Positions 61,010 through 64,000 of a stretch of DNA of 64,000 nucleotides are shown one piece after another. The number at the start of each line of letters is the position of its first letter. The stretch's first letter is position 1. The translations under genes were made by a program, and so were the position numbers. Source of the DNA: Calothrix sp. NIES-2098 (lineage in GTDB: Bacteria > Cyanobacteriota > Cyanobacteriia > Cyanobacteriales > Nostocaceae); contig AP018172.1 in assembly GCA_002368175.1 (NCBI GenBank), positions 5,831,001 to 5,895,000 of the forward strand. The letters are read 5' to 3'. Under the pieces are notes generated by a model, which had not been told where the DNA came from, did not search any database, and saw only the letters and a program-made list of their open reading frames with translations.

Positions 61010-62461
61010 TTAAGACATAAAAAAGCGAGTGGGAGCGTTAGCCCTAATTTCAAAACTATTTAAATAGCCAACAGGATCGCTAGGGTCAAAACCTTTTTTA
61101 TCGATAAATACTTCTTTTGGTTCTACCTTGTAATCATCTTTAGGACATTCAATACCCATTTCTGAAGCTATCTCGCGATAAAGGTCTGTTCGCCAACCTT
61201 TTTCGGCTAGCTGTTCAGCATTTTTAGGAAATTGATGAATTTGTCCCCAACGTGCTGCTTGGGTCATTAACCAGATACTTCTAGATCTCCATAAAAATGT
61301 CGAGTGTTCTCCTGGTTGTTTGGGAAGGTTGTCAGGAATATCAAAGAAAATTGTATTATCAGCAGCTTTAATGGTGCGGTCTTTACCATCAAATCCACCA
61401 TAGTTGTAATTGCCGAGAATTGCTGGCCCTGTAAATTTGGTAATTGGGGCACCTGGCTTTTTCGGTTTTGCTCCGGTAAAGGAACGATCTGTAATTAGTT
61501 CGGCAACTTCTTGGCGATTTTCTGGTTTGCTACAATACTGGCAAGCTTCAATCATCGCCTTGACTAAAGAACGATAAGTTTTAGGATATTGTTCGATGAA
61601 AGATTCCATCACTCCCAATAGTCGATCTGGGTGTCCTAACCAGACTTCTTTACCTTGAGCAAAGGTAAAACCAATGCCTTCGTTACCTGTAATTGCTCTA
61701 GTATTCCAAGGTTCGGCGACCATGTAAGCTTGCATTGCGCCAATGCGCACGTTTGTCACCATTTGCGGGGGTGGTACGATGATCACGCGAAACTCTTTGA
61801 GGGGATCGACACCAGCTGCCGCAGAGATGTAACGCACAAAGTATTCATAGATGGCAGAACTTAACACGACTGCCCAAACTTTGCGTTCTGGGGGTTGATT
61901 GTCAAAGTAATTGCGAAAATCTCTACCAAAAGCTTCTAATGCACCATCGCCATATTTTTGTTGGTATTCGTACCACGGACGCAGCCCAGAATGCCACATA
62001 GCTTTGTTCATCGTCATGGCGTTACCGTGGCGGTGAATTGTCATGGCGGCGCATAAGGGTGCGTGGCGTGCGCCTTCCGCACCAATTCTGGCATTGGTGA
62101 CAGCACCAGATACTACAGGTGCAGCATCCAAACGACCAAATATTAAGCCGTCGCGGGAGGTTGCCCAACTGGCTTCGCGGTTGAGTTGCACGTTCAAACC
62201 ATATTTGCGGAAGAAGCCTTTTTTCCAGGCGATCGCAAATGGGGCACAATCATTTACAGGTACATAGCCGACAGTAATATCCGGCTTTTCTAAATCTTGC
62301 GATCTAACTACTGGTTCTATTGCTAAGGCTTCTTCGGTGAGTCCTCTAGCACCAGTATTCCCTTTAATGGCGCAGGAGGACAGGGCGATTGAGGCGGTTG
62401 TTGCTCCTATTCCTAAGAGAAAGTCACGTCGATTCCAGCGATCGCGATTAATATCACTCAT
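61010..62461 (-). CDS. NrtA/CmpA-family substrate-binding lipoprotein
   Basis: This 483-aa protein has a twin-arginine leader with lipobox (NRRDFLLGIG, then IALSSC, Cys near 29), so it is a Tat-exported lipoprotein. The mature part is the NrtA/CmpA-like solute-binding fold with VGYVPVNDCAPFAIAWKKGF and PPPQMVTNVRIGAMQAYMV. It has a C-terminal half that is longer than in simple SsuA proteins, typical of nitrate/bicarbonate binders. Residues that set substrate could not be compared. It is the middle gene: 75 bp from the permease and 45 bp from the ATPase. Confidence 0.89.
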   Translation of the reverse strand: MSDINRDRWNRRDFLLGIGATTASIALSSCAIKGNTGARGLTEEALAIEPVVRSQDLEKPDITVGYVPVNDCAPFAIAWKKGFFRKYGLNVQLNREASWATSRDGLIFGRLDAAPVVSGAVTNARIGAEGARHAPLCAAMTIHRHGNAMTMNKAMWHSGLRPWYEYQQKYGDGALEAFGRDFRNYFDNQPPERKVWAVVLSSAIYEYFVRYISAAAGVDPLKEFRVIIVPPPQMVTNVRIGAMQAYMVAEPWNTRAITGNEGIGFTFAQGKEVWLGHPDRLLGVMESFIEQYPKTYRSLVKAMIEACQYCSKPENRQEVAELITDRSFTGAKPKKPGAPITKFTGPAILGNYNYGGFDGKDRTIKAADNTIFFDIPDNLPKQPGEHSTFLWRSRSIWLMTQAARWGQIHQFPKNAEQLAEKGWRTDLYREIASEMGIECPKDDYKVEPKEVFIDKKGFDPSDPVGYLNSFEIRANAPTRFFMS

Positions 62462-62536
62462 GGCTTTAGCTATTAATTAATTCTTGCCTTATGCAGAGGT
62501 AAGAGGTTTTGAGGGTTTTGGCGTGAAAAAATCTAA

Positions 62537-63388
62537 TTATTTAGTAACTGTGGGGCGATGGGTTACTAATTCTTGAATTTTGCTCACAGCGTAATCAAGA
62601 ATTAATCCAGTTAAGCCAATTACTAATACAGCAAGAAAGACTGAACTCAGATTTAAACGGCTCCATTCATCCCAAACAAAAAAGCCGATACCAATACCGC
62701 CGGTGAGCATTTCCACAGCAACGATTACTAGCCAAGCAATGCCTAAACTAATTCGCAATCCAGTAAAAATATAGGGTAAGCTGGCAGGCCAAATAATTTT
62801 GGTAATGCGCCGCCAACGTGGTATTTCTAGTACTCTTGCCACGTCTAAATAATCTTTGGGAACGCTAGAAACTCCTAGGGCAGTGTTGATAATTGTCGGC
62901 CATAAAGAAGTGATGAAAATGACGAAAATTGCTGAAGGATCTGCCAAGTTAAATATAGCTAAGGAAATTGGCAGCCAAGCTAAAGGCGATACTGGTTTAA
63001 AAATTTGAATGATGGGATTTAAGGCTAGCATTGCCGTTTTGGACATCCCAATCAGAAATCCTAGGGGAATTGCTACAACTGCGCCTAAGAGAAATCCTAA
63101 CAATACCCTTCGTAAACTGGCTATCAATAACCAACCGATTCCCAAGTTGCCCGGGCCTCTTTCATAGAAGGGATTTAAAATATAGTCTAAATTAGCAACT
63201 AGCGCCTCTGGGGGAGTGGGCATTAATTCATGGTTGAAGAGTGCCACAACCCACCACAGTAAAATTATCCCTAAGAAGCCTAAAGCAGGGAGTATGACAA
63301 CATCCTTAACAAGGAAAGGTTTTGTTTTTTTCCAAGCTACTTGTCCAGCCACAGCAAAAACCGCAGCTAAATTTAGTTGCAATATCAT
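62537..63388 (-). CDS. ABC transporter permease, NrtB/CmpB-like
   Basis: This 283-aa permease has six main membrane helices and the BPD-type EAA loop, seen as EIPRWRRITKIIWPASLPYIFTGL (about 190-213). It is similar in layout to NrtB/CmpB/SsuC. It starts the group. The ATG lies 100 bp after a c-di-AMP-type riboswitch on the same strand, so the operon is probably under that control. No NtcA-type site (GTA-N8-TAC) was noted upstream, so a link to nitrogen control is not supported. Confidence 0.88.
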   Translation of the reverse strand: MILQLNLAAVFAVAGQVAWKKTKPFLVKDVVILPALGFLGIILLWWVVALFNHELMPTPPEALVANLDYILNPFYERGPGNLGIGWLLIASLRRVLLGFLLGAVVAIPLGFLIGMSKTAMLALNPIIQIFKPVSPLAWLPISLAIFNLADPSAIFVIFITSLWPTIINTALGVSSVPKDYLDVARVLEIPRWRRITKIIWPASLPYIFTGLRISLGIAWLVIVAVEMLTGGIGIGFFVWDEWSRLNLSSVFLAVLVIGLTGLILDYAVSKIQELVTHRPTVTK

Positions 63389-63489
63389 TTAGAACCTCAA
63401 CAGATGTTAAGCACGGGTACAATCATCCGAGCAGTACCAGCCTTGGACACTGATGAGATTACAAAAATGTCTTCTCTTCAGTCTCCTCT

Positions 63490-63700
63490 CAATGCCTACG
63501 AAGTTAGCTGACGGGCTAGGGCTGAGAGATGCCCCTCTCTTAAAAGGATGAAGTGTCAAGGGTATTAAGGATAAAGTGTAATAACACTTTTTTCTTTTTA
63601 GCCTTCAGACTTTAGCTTTTATCCTTCACGAGATACGCCCCAAGATTTGGTTCCTCCGTTCTAGCGATACCTACGGTGATGCGCTAGATTAGGCTGACTT
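63490..63700 (-). promoter_or_regulatory. c-di-AMP (ydaO/yuaA) riboswitch upstream of the ABC transporter operon
   Basis: On the minus strand the class blocks appear in order: CAGCCTAATC (about 63695), ACGGAGGAACCAAATC, TTGGGGCGTATC, and after a long variable arm GAGAGGGGCATCTCTC, CAGCCCTAGCCCGTCAGC, TAACTTCGTAGGC (end 63494). The GCC/GGC closing core is present. About 90 extra bases (63541-63630) in the variable arm contain dispersed-repeat-like text with inverted GAAGGATAAA/TTTATCCTTA arms, so the arm is enlarged but still foldable. The permease ATG is 100 bp downstream. Confidence 0.82.
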
Positions 63701-64000
63701 ACTCTAATTTCGGTTAATATAGCACGAGCGATCGGTAAAAATCTCTGCCTTGAGATTTAAATTGTTGATTTAAATACCCAAATTCTATATATATTCTAGG
63801 TATTCGCTATTGTTAATTTTTGTATATTTTATCACTCTTTAGTCAAGACTCGTGCTTGTAGACAGAGCTAACGCACAATCATCAAACTTCAGCGATTTCA
63901 ATATTTAGCTAACAGTAAAAAATATGTCAAATATAATACAAACTGTTTTGGAATGGGAATAGCAAGCTATCAAGCAGACACAGCATTTATCTAAAAAATA
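63701..64000. other. Upstream region of the riboswitch, no gene seen
   Basis: AT-rich sequence to the window end. It should hold the promoter of the ABC operon (minus strand), perhaps near the AT-rich stretch at 63760-63840, but no box pair is convincing. No gene is supported. Confidence 0.4.

Noticed and set aside
60122..63388. Naming the ABC transporter nrtABD, cmpABD or cynABD
   Set aside because: Order is permease, binding protein, ATPase, with no NrtC/CmpC-type fused ATPase, no nitrate-reduction or cyanase gene, and no substrate-site comparison possible by eye.

Overview
The window looks like chromosome from a filamentous, hormogonium-forming cyanobacterium of the Nostocales (Nostoc/Anabaena/Calothrix type). 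The signs are dense GCGATCGC (HIP1) octamers, short heptanucleotide repeats, a complete hmp (hormogonium motility) gene set, high-light-inducible proteins, and a cyanobacterial bidirectional hydrogenase split into hoxEF and hoxU-Y-H blocks. No rRNA, tRNA, CRISPR array or intact insertion sequence was recognised.

Layout. 0.1-9.3 kb: DNA repair (uvsE), an Hsp70-like protein, small conserved proteins, a large P-type cation ATPase, a DUF442 phosphatase-like protein and a GerMN protein. 9.6-22.4 kb: hydrogenase region with hoxE, hoxF, an FAD oxidoreductase, several small membrane/DUF proteins, an Rpn-type nuclease, hoxU, hoxY, a 62-aa membrane protein, hoxH, a vapBC-like pair with a nonsense-broken toxin, hoxW and hypA. 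22.8-29.8 kb: an AcuC-type deacetylase, a pentapeptide membrane protein, a Pat-type acyl-CoA synthetase/acetyltransferase fusion and acs. 29.9-32.3 kb: prolyl oligopeptidase. 32.3-45.9 kb: hmpA-hmpE (minus strand) with divergent hmpF. 45.9-51.1 kb: tilS and a 1040-aa membrane repeat protein. 51.6-52.5 kb: three tandem HLIP genes preceded by a decayed fourth copy. 52.6-57.3 kb: histidine kinase, sensor-like protein, small GTPase, OmpA-domain protein and a coiled-coil protein. 57.5-63.7 kb: an ArsB/NhaD-type transporter, a universal stress protein and a nitrate/bicarbonate-type ABC transporter. Two elements here match the ydaO/yuaA (c-di-AMP) riboswitch.

How the parts fit. The hydrogenase, its maturation genes and the acetate/acetylation genes appear to form one regulon: a 17-nt element, CCTCACAAGTTCCTCAA (two CCTCA half-sites 11 bp apart), lies upstream of seven genes or transcription units between 9.5 and 24.9 kb. 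In most copies a TATAAA- or TAACTT-like hexamer follows exactly 10 nt later. This suggests joint control of H2 metabolism and acetyl-CoA/acetate metabolism, probably in fermentative or low-oxygen conditions (inference). The hmp block encodes a chemotaxis-like system controlling gliding motility. At the right end, c-di-AMP may jointly control an anion-type ABC transporter and a stress protein/transporter unit.

The strongest candidates for something undescribed are the shared promoter element with its regulon, the GTPase/OmpA/kinase cluster, the 1040-aa repeat membrane protein, and the tandem c-di-AMP control with a terminator hairpin covering the start region of the NhaD-like gene. Start codons were moved downstream of the longest possible reading frame where ribosome-binding sites or family N-termini argued for it.
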